Shown here piece after piece: positions 24,508 to 32,847 of a DNA stretch of 40,507 nt (positions within the stretch are counted from its first letter, which is position 1; each line of letters starts with the position of its first letter). A model generated the notes under the pieces. It did no database searches and was not told the origin of the DNA. It saw nothing but the letters and a program-made list of their open reading frames with translations. A program made the position numbers and the translations under genes. The DNA is from CAYJKB01 sp964370625. GTDB lineage: Bacteria; Bacillota; Clostridia; Oscillospirales; Butyricicoccaceae. The DNA lies in contig CAYJKB010000016.1 in assembly GCA_964370625.1 (NCBI GenBank), forward strand, positions 1 through 40,507, in the 5' to 3' direction.

Positions 24508-24538
24508 AGTTATCCTCCAACTTTAACAAATTTTACCT

Positions 24539-24567
24539 ATTATACTATATATTTAAGTTGATTACAA
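24539..24567 (-). promoter_or_regulatory. SigA-type promoter of apgM
   Basis: TTGTAA, 17-bp spacer, TATAAT (24544-24539) on the minus strand, 31 bases before the ATG at 24507. Confidence 0.6.
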
Positions 24568-24571
24568 GTAT

Positions 24572-24778
24572 TTATTTTTTTCTGTCTTTAACAGCTGTTT
24601 TATTTCCGTCTCCATCAACTATATAAGTATTATCTAATGTACTTTTAAGACTTTGTCTAAATCCTTTGATGTATTCTTGACGAAGTTTATCACGAAGTTC
24701 AGTTTCTTCTGCTGTAAGTCCTTCGTTTTTTGCTTTTTTTGCTAATGCATTAATTTGCTTAATTATATCATCTGTCAT
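24572..24778 (-). CDS. DUF896 family protein (YnzC/UPF0291)
   Basis: A 68-residue protein matching the DUF896 family: IKQINALAKKAKNEGLTAEE, then ELRDKLRQEYIKGFRQSLKS and a C-terminal LDNTYIVDGDGN tail. Solved family members form a two-helix hairpin. In Bacillus subtilis ynzC is in the SOS-regulated yneA operon, but the function is unknown in general. Here it stands alone upstream of apgM on the same strand, with no lexA-like neighbour visible. Whether it is co-transcribed with apgM is unclear because apgM has its own promoter. Confidence 0.9.
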   Translation of the reverse strand: MTDDIIKQINALAKKAKNEGLTAEETELRDKLRQEYIKGFRQSLKSTLDNTYIVDGDGNKTAVKDRKK

Positions 24779-24888
24779 AAATTTTTATACCCCTCTGAAT
24801 AATATTATCTAATATTATAACATAAAATACAATCCTTGATAATTGGTAAAATAAACATTATTCTACAAAAATTAATAATATTCCTTTA

Positions 24889-24917
24889 TTGACTATGTCC
24901 TATCTTTGAAATATAAT
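24889..24917 (+). promoter_or_regulatory. SigA-type promoter of the sulfhydrylase gene
   Basis: TTGACT (24889-24894), 17-bp spacer, TATAAT (24912-24917), 36 bases before the ATG. The leader is too short for an S-box or T-box riboswitch. Confidence 0.7.
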
Positions 24918-24953
24918 ATATATGTATATAAATTTTAAAGGAGGCAACAAATA

Positions 24954-26222
24954 ATGAAAATTGAAACACAATGCCTGCATTCAGGCTATTCCCCAAAAAA
25001 CGGTGAAGCACGTGTTATGCCTATTTCTCAAAGTACAACTTTTAAATTCGACTCTACTGAACATGTAGGCGCTTTGTTTGATCTTAAAGAAACAGGGCAT
25101 TTTTATTCTCGTTTATCTAACCCTACTGTAGATGTTTTAGAGCAAAAACTTGCCGCACTTGAAGGTGGTGTTGGTGCACTTTGTACTTCTTCTGGACAAG
25201 CTGCCACTACACTTGCTATTATGAATATTTGTCAAAGTGGAGATCATATAATCAGTGCTACTGAAATTTATGGTGGAACATTAAATCTTTTATCAGTTAC
25301 ACTTAAACGTTTTGGCATTGATTGTACTTTTGTAAAATCTACTGCTACCGAAGAAGAAATTCAAAAGGAATTTCGCCCTAATACAAAGCTTGTTTTTGGT
25401 GAAACTATCGCAAACCCAATTATTTCTATTTTAGATATTGAAAAATTTGCAACTATCGCTCATAAAAATGGTGTACCTTTCTTTATTGATAATACTTTTG
25501 CAACACCTGCTTTATGTCGCCCTATAGAATATGGCGCAGATATTGTAATCCATTCAACTACTAAATATTTAGATGGTCATGCTGTGGCTATGGGTGGAGT
25601 TATCATCGACAGTGGTAATTTTGATTGGGCTGCATCTGGTAAATTCCCTGAATTTACTGTTCCTGATGAATCTTATCATGGATTAATTTATTCCGAAGCT
25701 TGTGGCAAAGCTGCTTATATTGTCAAAGCACGTGTTCAATTAATGCGTGATATTGGTGCTTGTCAATCTGCTCATGGTGCTTTTTTAACTAATTTAGGTA
25801 CTGAAACACTTGCACTTCGTATGGAACGTCATTCATCTAATGCTGATAAACTTGCACATTATCTTGAATCTCATGATAAAATCAGCAAGGTAAATTACCC
25901 TACTTTAGCCGCTAATGAATATCAAGAATTATACAAAAAATATCTTCCAAGCGGGGCATCAGGTGTATTATCTTTTGATATTAAAGGTGGCAGAGAGGCT
26001 GCTGCAAAGTTTATTGATGAATTAAAATTAATAAGCCTTGTTGTCCACGTAGCTGATATTAGAACGTGTGTGTTACATCCTGCCTCATCTACACATAGAC
26101 AATTATCAGATGAACAACTTGTGCAATCTGGCATCACAGCTGGACTTGTAAGACTTTCTTGTGGTATTGAAAACATTGATGATATTATTGCTGATGTAGA
26201 ACAAGCATTAACAAAAATTTAA
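24954..26222 (+). CDS. metY: O-acetylhomoserine sulfhydrylase / Cys-Met metabolism PLP enzyme
   Basis: A 422-residue PLP enzyme of the Cys/Met metabolism family. It begins KIETQCLHSGYSPKNGEARV; the phosphate-binding SSGQAATTLAI lies near residue 83, the aspartate in FFIDNTFATP near 180, the Schiff-base lysine in HSTTKYLDGH near 203, and the C-terminal substrate arginine in AGLVRLSCGIE. Members of this length (about 420-430) make homocysteine from O-acetylhomoserine and sulfide. Shorter relatives are cystathionine synthases or methionine gamma-lyases, and the exact activity cannot be settled from sequence. ATG at 24954 with AAAGGAGGCAACAAATA. It is monocistronic, between a strong promoter and a terminator. 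Confidence 0.88.
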   Translation: MKIETQCLHSGYSPKNGEARVMPISQSTTFKFDSTEHVGALFDLKETGHFYSRLSNPTVDVLEQKLAALEGGVGALCTSSGQAATTLAIMNICQSGDHIISATEIYGGTLNLLSVTLKRFGIDCTFVKSTATEEEIQKEFRPNTKLVFGETIANPIISILDIEKFATIAHKNGVPFFIDNTFATPALCRPIEYGADIVIHSTTKYLDGHAVAMGGVIIDSGNFDWAASGKFPEFTVPDESYHGLIYSEACGKAAYIVKARVQLMRDIGACQSAHGAFLTNLGTETLALRMERHSSNADKLAHYLESHDKISKVNYPTLAANEYQELYKKYLPSGASGVLSFDIKGGREAAAKFIDELKLISLVVHVADIRTCVLHPASSTHRQLSDEQLVQSGITAGLVRLSCGIENIDDIIADVEQALTKI

Positions 26223-26235
26223 TTTATTAACATTT

Positions 26236-26285
26236 GGGTGTGATTATTATGAATTTTATTACTATTATAATATTACACCCTTTTT
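26236..26285 (+). terminator. Terminator of the sulfhydrylase gene
   Basis: GGGTGTGAT and its inner extension pair with the ATTACACCC arm (26272-26280), followed by TTTTT. The stem contains one wobble pair and the AT-rich middle may fold further. Confidence 0.8.
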
Positions 26286-26421
26286 GTTAACTTAAAAATT
26301 AAAAAATACTCGCTCCAATTTGATGAATTTATTAAAGTATATACAGTTTAATAATAATAATTTAAAATCTGATTACACTAATTAATGGATACAAGTTTAC
26401 TTATGGATTGGAGATATAATT

Positions 26422-27642
26422 ATGACATTTGAACAACTATATCTAAAAGTTTTAAAAGACAAAGCACAGGATAAACCACTTGATTTACACGATGTACCTA
26501 TTAATGAAAATCAACTAAATTGTTTATTACATCCTGAAGAATATCCTGTAATTTGCAATGCTAATAATTGCAACTGTGGAGAAGATAAAAAATGTGTTGC
26601 TGCTTGTATGTTTAATGCAATTGAAATTCATGATAATAATATTAAATTTAATCAAGAAAAATGTATTGGTTGTAGTGCGTGTATTGAGGCATGTGAAAAA
26701 GGAAATTTAACTGCAAGTCGCGATACTATTTCTGTTGTTGATATGCTTAAAACATCAAATCAGCCTATTTATGCTTTGGTTGCACCTGCATTTATTGGTC
26801 AATTTGGCACAGAAGCTACACCTGGAAAATTAAGAACTGCATTGTTACAATTAGGCTTTAGTGGCATGATTGAAGTTGCTGCATTTGCCGATATTTTAAC
26901 TCTTAAAGAAGCTTTAGAATTCACTCAAAATGAAACTCACTACAAAGATTTCCAACTTACTAGCTGTTGTTGTCCTGTTTGGATTGCATTAATCAAGAAA
27001 CATTTTAATGATATTGTTGACCATTTGCCTCCATCTGTATCCCCTATGATTGCTTGTGGTCGCATTATTAAAGAAATTTATCCAAACTGCAAAACAGTAT
27101 TTATTGGTCCATGTATGGCAAAAAAAGCTGAAGCCCGTGAAAAAGGATTAGTGGGTGCAATAGATTTAGTATTAACTTTCACTGAACTTTCTGAAATTTT
27201 CAATGCTTTTGATTTAGATTTTTCTATGCTAGATGAAACAAAAAAAGAACATTCTTCTATAGCGGGTAGAATTTATGCAAGATCTGGTGGTGTCAGCCGT
27301 GCTGTTACACTTTCAATTAAGCGTATTAATCCAAAATTAGATGTTAAACCGGTTTTTGCAAATGGTGTTAAAGAATGTAAGACTATGCTTCAAAATATTT
27401 TAGATGGTGAAATTAAAGGTAATTTCTATGAAGGAATGGGATGTATTGGGGGCTGTGTCGGCGGTCCTAAGGTATTAATTCCAGCTGACGAAGGCACTCA
27501 ATTTGTAGACGAATATGGCGAGAGTTCACGCTATCGATCCCCTATTGATAATCCGTATGTTCTGGAGCTAATTGACAGACTAGGTTTTGACTCTGTAGAA
27601 GATTTTTTGTATAACAGTAATATTTTAACAAGAAATTTTTAA
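26422..27642 (+). CDS. [FeFe] hydrogenase-like protein, group B type
   Basis: A 406-residue, single-subunit iron protein. Residues about 45-105 carry two ferredoxin clusters (CNCGEDKKCVAACMFNAI; CIGCSACIEACEKG). The catalytic H-cluster domain follows with the three signatures: TSCCCPVW near 183, GPCMAKKAEARE near 228 and FYEGMGCIGGCVGGP near 338. The GPC...AKK and EGMGC..GGC..GP variants differ from the MPC and EVMACPGGC of well-studied group A enzymes and match what I recall of group B. These are soluble, ferredoxin-linked and poorly characterised, found in anaerobic Firmicutes. It has no maturase or partner gene nearby. The start at 26422 has a weak GGAGATATAATT site. Whether it makes or senses hydrogen is unknown. 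Confidence 0.85.
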   Translation: MTFEQLYLKVLKDKAQDKPLDLHDVPINENQLNCLLHPEEYPVICNANNCNCGEDKKCVAACMFNAIEIHDNNIKFNQEKCIGCSACIEACEKGNLTASRDTISVVDMLKTSNQPIYALVAPAFIGQFGTEATPGKLRTALLQLGFSGMIEVAAFADILTLKEALEFTQNETHYKDFQLTSCCCPVWIALIKKHFNDIVDHLPPSVSPMIACGRIIKEIYPNCKTVFIGPCMAKKAEAREKGLVGAIDLVLTFTELSEIFNAFDLDFSMLDETKKEHSSIAGRIYARSGGVSRAVTLSIKRINPKLDVKPVFANGVKECKTMLQNILDGEIKGNFYEGMGCIGGCVGGPKVLIPADEGTQFVDEYGESSRYRSPIDNPYVLELIDRLGFDSVEDFLYNSNILTRNF

Positions 27643-27649
27643 AAAAGTA

Positions 27650-27678
27650 TTGACAAATGCAATTCCGCATGATAAGAT
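27650..27678 (+). promoter_or_regulatory. tRNA-Leu promoter
   Basis: TTGACA (27650-27655), 17-bp spacer, TAAGAT (27673-27678), 13 bases before the tRNA 5' end. It starts 8 bases after the hydrogenase-like stop codon. Confidence 0.85.
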
Positions 27679-27691
27679 AATTAAGTCGAAT

Positions 27692-27774
<83 letters not shown>

Positions 27775-27777
27775 TTA

Positions 27778-27828
27778 TGATTGTTCTTATAGGATTTAAG
27801 TATCTCTGTAAGAACAATCATTTTTTTT
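27778..27828 (+). terminator. Terminator of tRNA-Leu
   Basis: A 12-bp perfect stem TGATTGTTCTTA / TAAGAACAATCA (27778-27789 with 27809-27820) followed by eight T. Confidence 0.9.
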
Positions 27829-27901
27829 ATGCCTTTTTATACTATAAGTTACTGTTTCGGAAACTTTAGGTGTGTAAGTTACCGCAACACCTCGTCTTGT
27901 A

Positions 27902-28198
27902 GGCAGTGTAATTGTAGTAGCATATAGAGATTTTGAAACACGAGTTGACGATTTATCAGATCTTGAAAAAATTCTTTGGGCTGAAGTTGGCACAAAAGAA
28001 GTGTAGTCGAAGTGTTTACTGATTTGTCAGTATGGATGGGAATTAAGGGTGTTATTGATAGTATAAATGCAAATGTAGCAGCTTAATTTGTAGGTTTTTT
28101 ACATTCTATTACCTTCAGATTTTGGTGAGCCACTAAGAGAATTTGATATATTAGAAAGAGTAGGCTCGGATAAAACTGGTCACTGGATAGTGAAATAA
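27902..28198 (+). pseudogene. Decayed gene remnant downstream of tRNA-Leu
   Basis: Three protein-like plus-strand fragments follow one another in three different frames: VIVVAYRDFETRVDDLSDLE...WAEVGTKEV (27902-28006), then VFTDLSVWMGIKGVIDSINA (to 28086), then LPSDFGEPLREFDILERVG...HWIVK (28103-28198). Stops and single-base shifts separate them and there is no start codon with a ribosome binding site. I do not recognise the family. A decayed cargo gene at the 3' side of a tRNA is a typical scar of past integration, but no attachment site or integrase is visible here. Confidence 0.5.
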
Positions 28199-28418
28199 GA
28201 GTTGTATAAAATTTTAATTATATAACTTAATCCTCATATATTATGTTACGATAATGTTATAATAGGACTAAATTAGATAATCACTGAAAGTACAGGGATT
28301 ATACCGATTTAGTCCTATTTTTTTATACCCTTAAACCCATTTGGATTGCAATACTTTTTGGATAATTTTTAAGAGGATGTTTGTTTGAATTAAACAGATA
28401 TACTACTAATTATATAAT
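28199..28418. other. Intergenic region between gene remnant and PTS operon end
   Basis: Apart from the strong hairpin at 28261-28326, this AT-rich stretch shows no coding potential. A TATAAT at 28258-28263 directly before the hairpin has no convincing -35. Confidence 0.5.
28261..28326 (+). terminator. Strong terminator-like hairpin, possibly a small RNA end
   Basis: AATAGGACTAAAT (28261-28273) pairs perfectly with ATTTAGTCCTATT (28307-28319) and nine or more T follow. The 33-nt interior can form a second short stem (ATAATC / GATTAT), giving a two-tier structure. No intact plus-strand gene lies upstream, so it is either a leftover of the decayed gene or the end of an unseen small RNA. Confidence 0.6.
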
Positions 28419-28880
28419 TTACTTAACCGTAATAATATCTCCTGTACCAAAATCAACTTCACTACCTTTAAAGATATGTTTTACATCTTTATTTGTTACA
28501 ATAAACATAGAAACTGCACTTATATTATTTTCTTTTAAGTACTCTAAATCTGCTTTGCAGAGCATATCTCCTTTTTTGATTTTTTGACTTTCTGTTACTA
28601 AACACTCAAAACCATTTCCCTCAAGTGTAACTGTGTCGATGCCTATATGAAGTAGATATTCCGTTCCTTTGTCATCAATCAATCCGAATGCATGTTTTGT
28701 TGGAAAACACATCATTACACTGCCATCAATCGGAGATTTTATATCACCTGACACTAAATCAACTGCAAAGCCATCACCCATTGCTTTAGAGGAAAATGCT
28801 GGATCATTTACATTTTCAAGCTTAATATATTTACCTTTATACGGGCTTACAATATCGTTTTTTTTCTTATTAAAAAACAT
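28419..28880 (-). CDS. PTS glucose-type EIIA component
   Basis: A 153-residue EIIA of the glucose (Crr) family: GKYIKLENVNDPAFSSKAMGDGFAV, then the structural histidine in KHAFGL near residue 62 and the phosphorylated histidine in LLHIGIDTV near 78, then the GDMLCKAD strand. It accepts phosphate from HPr and passes it to an EIIB domain. It is the last gene of the alpha-glucoside operon, whose membrane component encoded upstream has IIB and IIC but no IIA, so it completes that transporter. ATG at 28880 with AAAGGAGAAGCACT. Confidence 0.93.
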   Translation of the reverse strand: MFFNKKKNDIVSPYKGKYIKLENVNDPAFSSKAMGDGFAVDLVSGDIKSPIDGSVMMCFPTKHAFGLIDDKGTEYLLHIGIDTVTLEGNGFECLVTESQKIKKGDMLCKADLEYLKENNISAVSMFIVTNKDVKHIFKGSEVDFGTGDIITVK

Positions 28881-28905
28881 AGTGCTTCTCCTTTAATTTT
28901 AAAAT

Positions 28906-30234
28906 TTAAGAAAGTTTTGGCCAGAAGTCTTTGTTCGCTTCTATTAGGTCATCTAGTATGCATTTTGCAATTTTTGCACTTGGAACAGTTTTTGACATTG
29001 TAATTGCTTGCCATAATTTTTGATAACTTCCTTCAATCCAAGCTTCAACTGCAAGTTTTTCAACTGCAACTTGTTGTTCCATAAGTCCTTTTTGGAAGCG
29101 TGGAATTTTTCCTTGAGAGATTTTTTCATATCCATTTTTTCCTAAAATACAAGGAATTTCAACCATAGCATCTCTATCAAAGTTTTCTATAGCACCTTCA
29201 TTAGGCACAATTAATAGCATTTTTTCTTTTGTATTCATAGCAATAGCACAAGCCAAATCTACAATATATTCAGCATGAGCATCAGCTTCAAATTTACAGC
29301 CGACAGCAGTTCCTTTGTCAATAATCGCTTGACAATCTGCAAATATATTTTTTTCTCTAAAGTTCATTACTTCATTAGCACGTGTGTATTCTGGGTTTGA
29401 ATGTTCAACTACATAATCAGAGAATAGATAATATTTTAAATAAGTATTTGGAATTGTTGTAGGGTCTATTTCAAATACATCACGTGCTTTTGTAAATGTA
29501 TCATTCCAGCTATCTTCAGCATGTTGTCCACCTGCTTTTGAATTTGAAAAACCATGAACTTTAATATGTTCTTTAATTTTTGGCATAAGGTCATTTCCGT
29601 CTTTATCTTCGATTTTATGCCACCAACCAAAGTGGTTAAGCCCATAATATCCTACTGAAAGTTCTTTTCTAGAACTTACTCCCGCTATATGTGCCATTTT
29701 TTCTTCAAGATCAATAGGCATATCACAGATATTTAAAATTTTGGAATTTGGACGAAGTCTTCTTGTAGCTTCTGCTACAATTGCAGCTGGGTTTGAATAG
29801 TTTAGCATCCATGCATTTGGTGAATATTTTTCCATATAATCTAAGATTTCAAGAACTCCACCAATTGAACGCATACCATATGCAATCCCACCAGGACCAC
29901 AAGTTTCTTGACCTACAACGCCATATTTAAGTGGAATTTTCTCATCAAGTTCTCGCATTGCATAAAGTCCTACTCTGATATGACACATAACAAAATCAAT
30001 ATCTGTAAATGCTGTTTCAGGGTCAGTTGTGTATGCAAATTCAACTTCAGGTGCATTTTCTTTCATATAGATTTCACACGCTTTTGCAACAATTTCTTGA
30101 CGCTCGTGATTGTTGTCATAAAACATGATTTTTCTAATTGGGAAACGCTCCATCTCTTGCAGAAGTAGCAAACAAATTCCTGGTGTAAATGTACTTCCAC
30201 CACCAGCAATAACTACTGAATATTTCTTATTCAT
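28906..30234 (-). CDS. 6-phospho-alpha-glucosidase (GH4, MalH/GlvA type)
   Basis: A 442-residue family GH4 enzyme: NAD-binding loop VVIAGGGSTFTPG at residues 8-20, YDNNHERQ, VGQETCGPGGIAYGMRS, WMLNYSNPAAIV, the metal-binding cysteine in LNICDMP near 168 and histidine in LNHFGWW near 198. GH4 enzymes use NAD and Mn(II) in a redox-elimination mechanism to split 6-phosphorylated alpha-glucosides made by the PTS. Similarity to GlvA, MalH and AglA supports substrates such as maltose-6-phosphate or sucrose-isomer phosphates. It lies between the EIIBC and EIIA genes, so uptake and cleavage are co-expressed. ATG at 30234 with AAGGAGAATTTGTT. Confidence 0.94.
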   Translation of the reverse strand: MNKKYSVVIAGGGSTFTPGICLLLLQEMERFPIRKIMFYDNNHERQEIVAKACEIYMKENAPEVEFAYTTDPETAFTDIDFVMCHIRVGLYAMRELDEKIPLKYGVVGQETCGPGGIAYGMRSIGGVLEILDYMEKYSPNAWMLNYSNPAAIVAEATRRLRPNSKILNICDMPIDLEEKMAHIAGVSSRKELSVGYYGLNHFGWWHKIEDKDGNDLMPKIKEHIKVHGFSNSKAGGQHAEDSWNDTFTKARDVFEIDPTTIPNTYLKYYLFSDYVVEHSNPEYTRANEVMNFREKNIFADCQAIIDKGTAVGCKFEADAHAEYIVDLACAIAMNTKEKMLLIVPNEGAIENFDRDAMVEIPCILGKNGYEKISQGKIPRFQKGLMEQQVAVEKLAVEAWIEGSYQKLWQAITMSKTVPSAKIAKCILDDLIEANKDFWPKLS

Positions 30235-30280
30235 AACAAATTCTCCTTATATTATATATTATTTTATTTTAAATTACAAC

Positions 30281-31831
30281 TTATAAAAGTGCTTCGAAAT
30301 CTTCACGTACTTTTGTAACTTTCATCCCTATAATTACTTGAACTGATTTACCATTAATGCTAGCTCCATGTGTGCCGATTTGTTTGAAGTATGCATCTGT
30401 TTGAACAAGACTTTCGTCTTTAACATTAAGTCTTAGTCTCGTTACACAGTTTGTAACATCCACGATATTATCTTTGCCACCTAAAGCTTCTAAAATGCTT
30501 TCTGCAAGACTTCCACCTTTTGAAACTGCTTGTTGCTCTCTAAATTCTGCTTTACTATAGAACTTAATTTCCTCATCATCTTCACGACCTGGAGTTTTAA
30601 AGTTGAATTTTAAAATCAAGAATTTAAATACGAAGTAATAGATTAAAGTAAAAATTAAACCTACTATTAATAGCATTAAATATGTTTCCCAGTGGTTTTT
30701 CATAAGCGGAATAAAGTTCATTGCTGAAATTTCAATAAGTCCACCTGACATTGCACCAACTAAGCCTAAAGCATTTACAATTGTCGCAAATGTCGCAGCT
30801 AAGAATGCATGAACTACGAATAATAATGGTGCTATAAATAAGAATGTAAATTCAATTGGCTCTGTTACACCACAGATAATTGATGTTAGTGTAATTGGAA
30901 TTAAAAGACCCATTACTTTTTTTCTTTTTTCTGGGTTTGCTGTTTTGTAAAATGCGAATGCAATACCAGGAATACCAAACATTTTAGATAAACCTGTAAG
31001 TTGTGGCCATGCAAATGGTGCAAGGTCTTTTAGTGATTCTGTGCTTGCTGCAAGCTCTGGAAGCATTGCAACCCAGTTTTGTTGTACTCCACCTGTGATA
31101 ACAGCTGCATCATAATAGAATGGGAAATATAATAAGTGATGTAATCCGAATGGAATTAATAATCTTTCAAGTGCAATAAATATCCAAACACCGATAGAGC
31201 CTGCTCCAGCTATAAATACTTGGAAAGAAGAAATACCATCTTGAACTACTGGCCAAATAAATGCTGATAAAACTGCTACTGGAATTAATACGAAAAATCC
31301 TATTATATAAATGAATGTTGAACCATTAAATACACCTAGCCATTCAGGAAGTTCTGTATCAAATAATCGATTATGTAATGTAATTACGATAAGTGCAATT
31401 AGAATTGCTCCAACCATACCCATATCAAGTGTTTTGATATTTGCTATCATTGTAAGTCCACTTTCGCCACCTGTAGGTAGAGAGAAGTCAACACCAAAAT
31501 TTGTTCCGAAATGTTTTAAAATCGCACTTATGAAATAATGGAATGTAAGATATAATGCTAAACTTTCCATTGAACACCTAGCATGTTGTTTTTTAGCTAA
31601 ACCTATTGGTAAACCTACTACGAATATTAGTGGAAGCTGATTAAACACCGTCCATCCACCGTCCATTATAATCGACCAACACTTATACCACATACCATCT
31701 GGATTTGCAAGTCCCCCGACAATTGCTTCTGTTGTAAATAGTGTTCCTATACCAACTACCACCCCTGCGAAAGCAAAAAGTAATACCGGTATAAACATTG
31801 CGCCACCAAAGGCTTGAATTTTTTTCATCAT
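30281..31831 (-). CDS. PTS alpha-glucoside-specific EIIBC component (MalB/GlvC/AglB-like)
   Basis: A 516-residue PTS permease with the IIC domain first (about ten membrane helices; FGGAMFIPVLLFAFAG, PLIFVVGLPIGLAKK, GLHHLLYFPFYYDAAV, and the substrate loop CGVTEPIEFTFLFIAP) and a C-terminal IIB domain with the phosphocysteine in DVTNCVTRLRLNV near residue 457. It takes up and phosphorylates alpha-glucosides at C6. The IIA function comes from the separate gene at the end of the operon. ATG at 31831 with CAGAGGAGGACAAAACAC. It is the first gene of the operon, next to two RpiR regulators in the same direction. Confidence 0.94.
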   Translation of the reverse strand: MMKKIQAFGGAMFIPVLLFAFAGVVVGIGTLFTTEAIVGGLANPDGMWYKCWSIIMDGGWTVFNQLPLIFVVGLPIGLAKKQHARCSMESLALYLTFHYFISAILKHFGTNFGVDFSLPTGGESGLTMIANIKTLDMGMVGAILIALIVITLHNRLFDTELPEWLGVFNGSTFIYIIGFFVLIPVAVLSAFIWPVVQDGISSFQVFIAGAGSIGVWIFIALERLLIPFGLHHLLYFPFYYDAAVITGGVQQNWVAMLPELAASTESLKDLAPFAWPQLTGLSKMFGIPGIAFAFYKTANPEKRKKVMGLLIPITLTSIICGVTEPIEFTFLFIAPLLFVVHAFLAATFATIVNALGLVGAMSGGLIEISAMNFIPLMKNHWETYLMLLIVGLIFTLIYYFVFKFLILKFNFKTPGREDDEEIKFYSKAEFREQQAVSKGGSLAESILEALGGKDNIVDVTNCVTRLRLNVKDESLVQTDAYFKQIGTHGASINGKSVQVIIGMKVTKVREDFEALL

Positions 31832-32057
31832 GTGTTTTGTCCTCCTCTGTTATTTGTACTAATATTACAAAATCATTTGGAATTTAGCAATAGTTTTTAG
31901 TAGTTTAGCGACAAATAACAACTATTGTAATCTGTTTCAAAAGGTGGGAATTGTTACAATTATATAATATATCCAAACAGTAAATATTTTATATAGTAAA
32001 CATGCACTAAAAACCGTGGTTTATCTCGACAAAATCAAATTATTTACAAGTAAAAAA
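31832..32057 (-). promoter_or_regulatory. Control region of the alpha-glucoside PTS operon
   Basis: This region precedes the EIIBC gene. It contains an inverted repeat ATTGTAA (31925-31931) / TTACAAT (31955-31961) whose arm centres are 30 bp apart, and a weak minus-strand promoter candidate, TTGAAA (31941-31936) with a poor TTATTT -10. RpiR proteins bind spaced inverted repeats as dimers or tetramers, so this is a candidate operator for one or both neighbouring RpiR proteins. No catabolite-repression (cre) box matches well. Confidence 0.45.
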
Positions 32058-32085
32058 GGGTGTGACGAAAATTTCGTCCCCACCC
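32052..32085 (-). terminator. Terminator after the RpiR pair
   Basis: On the minus strand GGGTG-GG-GACGAAA pairs with TTCGTC-A-CACCC (32085-32058), followed by TTTTTT (32057-32052), just after the stop at 32092. Confidence 0.85.
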
Positions 32086-32091
32086 AAGTTT

Positions 32092-32847
32092 TTAATTTTT
32101 ATTTATATATTCAAGATACTTTACGAATATCATATCAGTTATTGTGAAGAAATGCGAAGTGCAAGTAAATGCTACATCAGAAAGTCCAGTGTAAAACTTA
32201 CTTGCTACAAATCCTAAAAATGAATTACAGTTTCTTTTTAAAAGGTTATTTGTATCTTGTGCAATTCCAATTACATATATGCCTTTTTCTTTTAAATTTT
32301 TCACCCAATTAATAGCGCCTTTATTATCCCCTAAAAATGATATGATAAAAAATAAATCTTTATTCGAAAGTGAATTAATCAAAACTTTCATTTCGTCATT
32401 ATCTTCAACTATGTGCATATGTTTGCTAATATAGCTAAATTTACGTTTTAATTCTTTTGCCATTAAATTCTGCACTTCACCTGTGACATATATAAAAATT
32501 CTATCAGCATCACTCATTCGTGAAATTATTTCATCTAAATCTGCATTTTGAAGATGGTCTAGAGTTTTATGAAGTTCTAAAGCTGTATTTATTACAGTGT
32601 TTTTATCATATTGTGGAATGTTCTCTAAACTCCATTTAATATACACTTTAAGTTCACTAAAGCCATCAAGTCCCAACTTTTTAGCAAAACGCATTATGTT
32701 TGCGCTTGATACATTGCAAGCTTCAGCTAATGCAGAAATGGACATTTTTTGACATTTTTCCTTATTAAGAAAAATATATTGCCAGATATAAATGTCATTT
32801 TCATTTAAGTTATCATAATTTTTCTCTACTAATCTATCTATGTTCAT
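32092..32847 (-). CDS. RpiR-family regulator (second of a tandem pair)
   Basis: A 251-residue regulator: an N-terminal RpiR helix-turn-helix (MSISALAEACNVSSANIMRFAKKLGLDGFSELK split over residues 35-67) and a C-terminal SIS sugar-isomerase domain (RIFIYVTGEVQNLMAKEL, LFFIISFLGDNKGAINWV). The SIS domain binds phosphosugars and controls DNA binding. It overlaps the other RpiR gene by 14 bases and is about 30% like it by eye, so the two arose by duplication. Its SIS loop has GEVQ where the other has GAVQ. The likely targets are the adjacent alpha-glucoside PTS genes and the inducer a 6-phospho-alpha-glucoside, as inference. Confidence 0.9.
   Translation of the reverse strand: MNIDRLVEKNYDNLNENDIYIWQYIFLNKEKCQKMSISALAEACNVSSANIMRFAKKLGLDGFSELKVYIKWSLENIPQYDKNTVINTALELHKTLDHLQNADLDEIISRMSDADRIFIYVTGEVQNLMAKELKRKFSYISKHMHIVEDNDEMKVLINSLSNKDLFFIISFLGDNKGAINWVKNLKEKGIYVIGIAQDTNNLLKRNCNSFLGFVASKFYTGLSDVAFTCTSHFFTITDMIFVKYLEYINKN

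Noticed and set aside
24779..24953. A methionine-related riboswitch (S-box, T-box) before the sulfhydrylase gene
   Set aside because: The promoter lies only 36 bases before the start codon, leaving no room for such a structure, and no conserved core was seen.
27796..27993. A 65-codon minus-strand open frame after tRNA-Leu
   Set aside because: It includes the tRNA terminator stem, and the plus strand gives better protein-like fragments here.
31832..32057. A catabolite-repression (cre) site before the PTS operon
   Set aside because: No stretch matches the cre consensus well enough; only the ATTGTAA/TTACAAT inverted repeat stands out.
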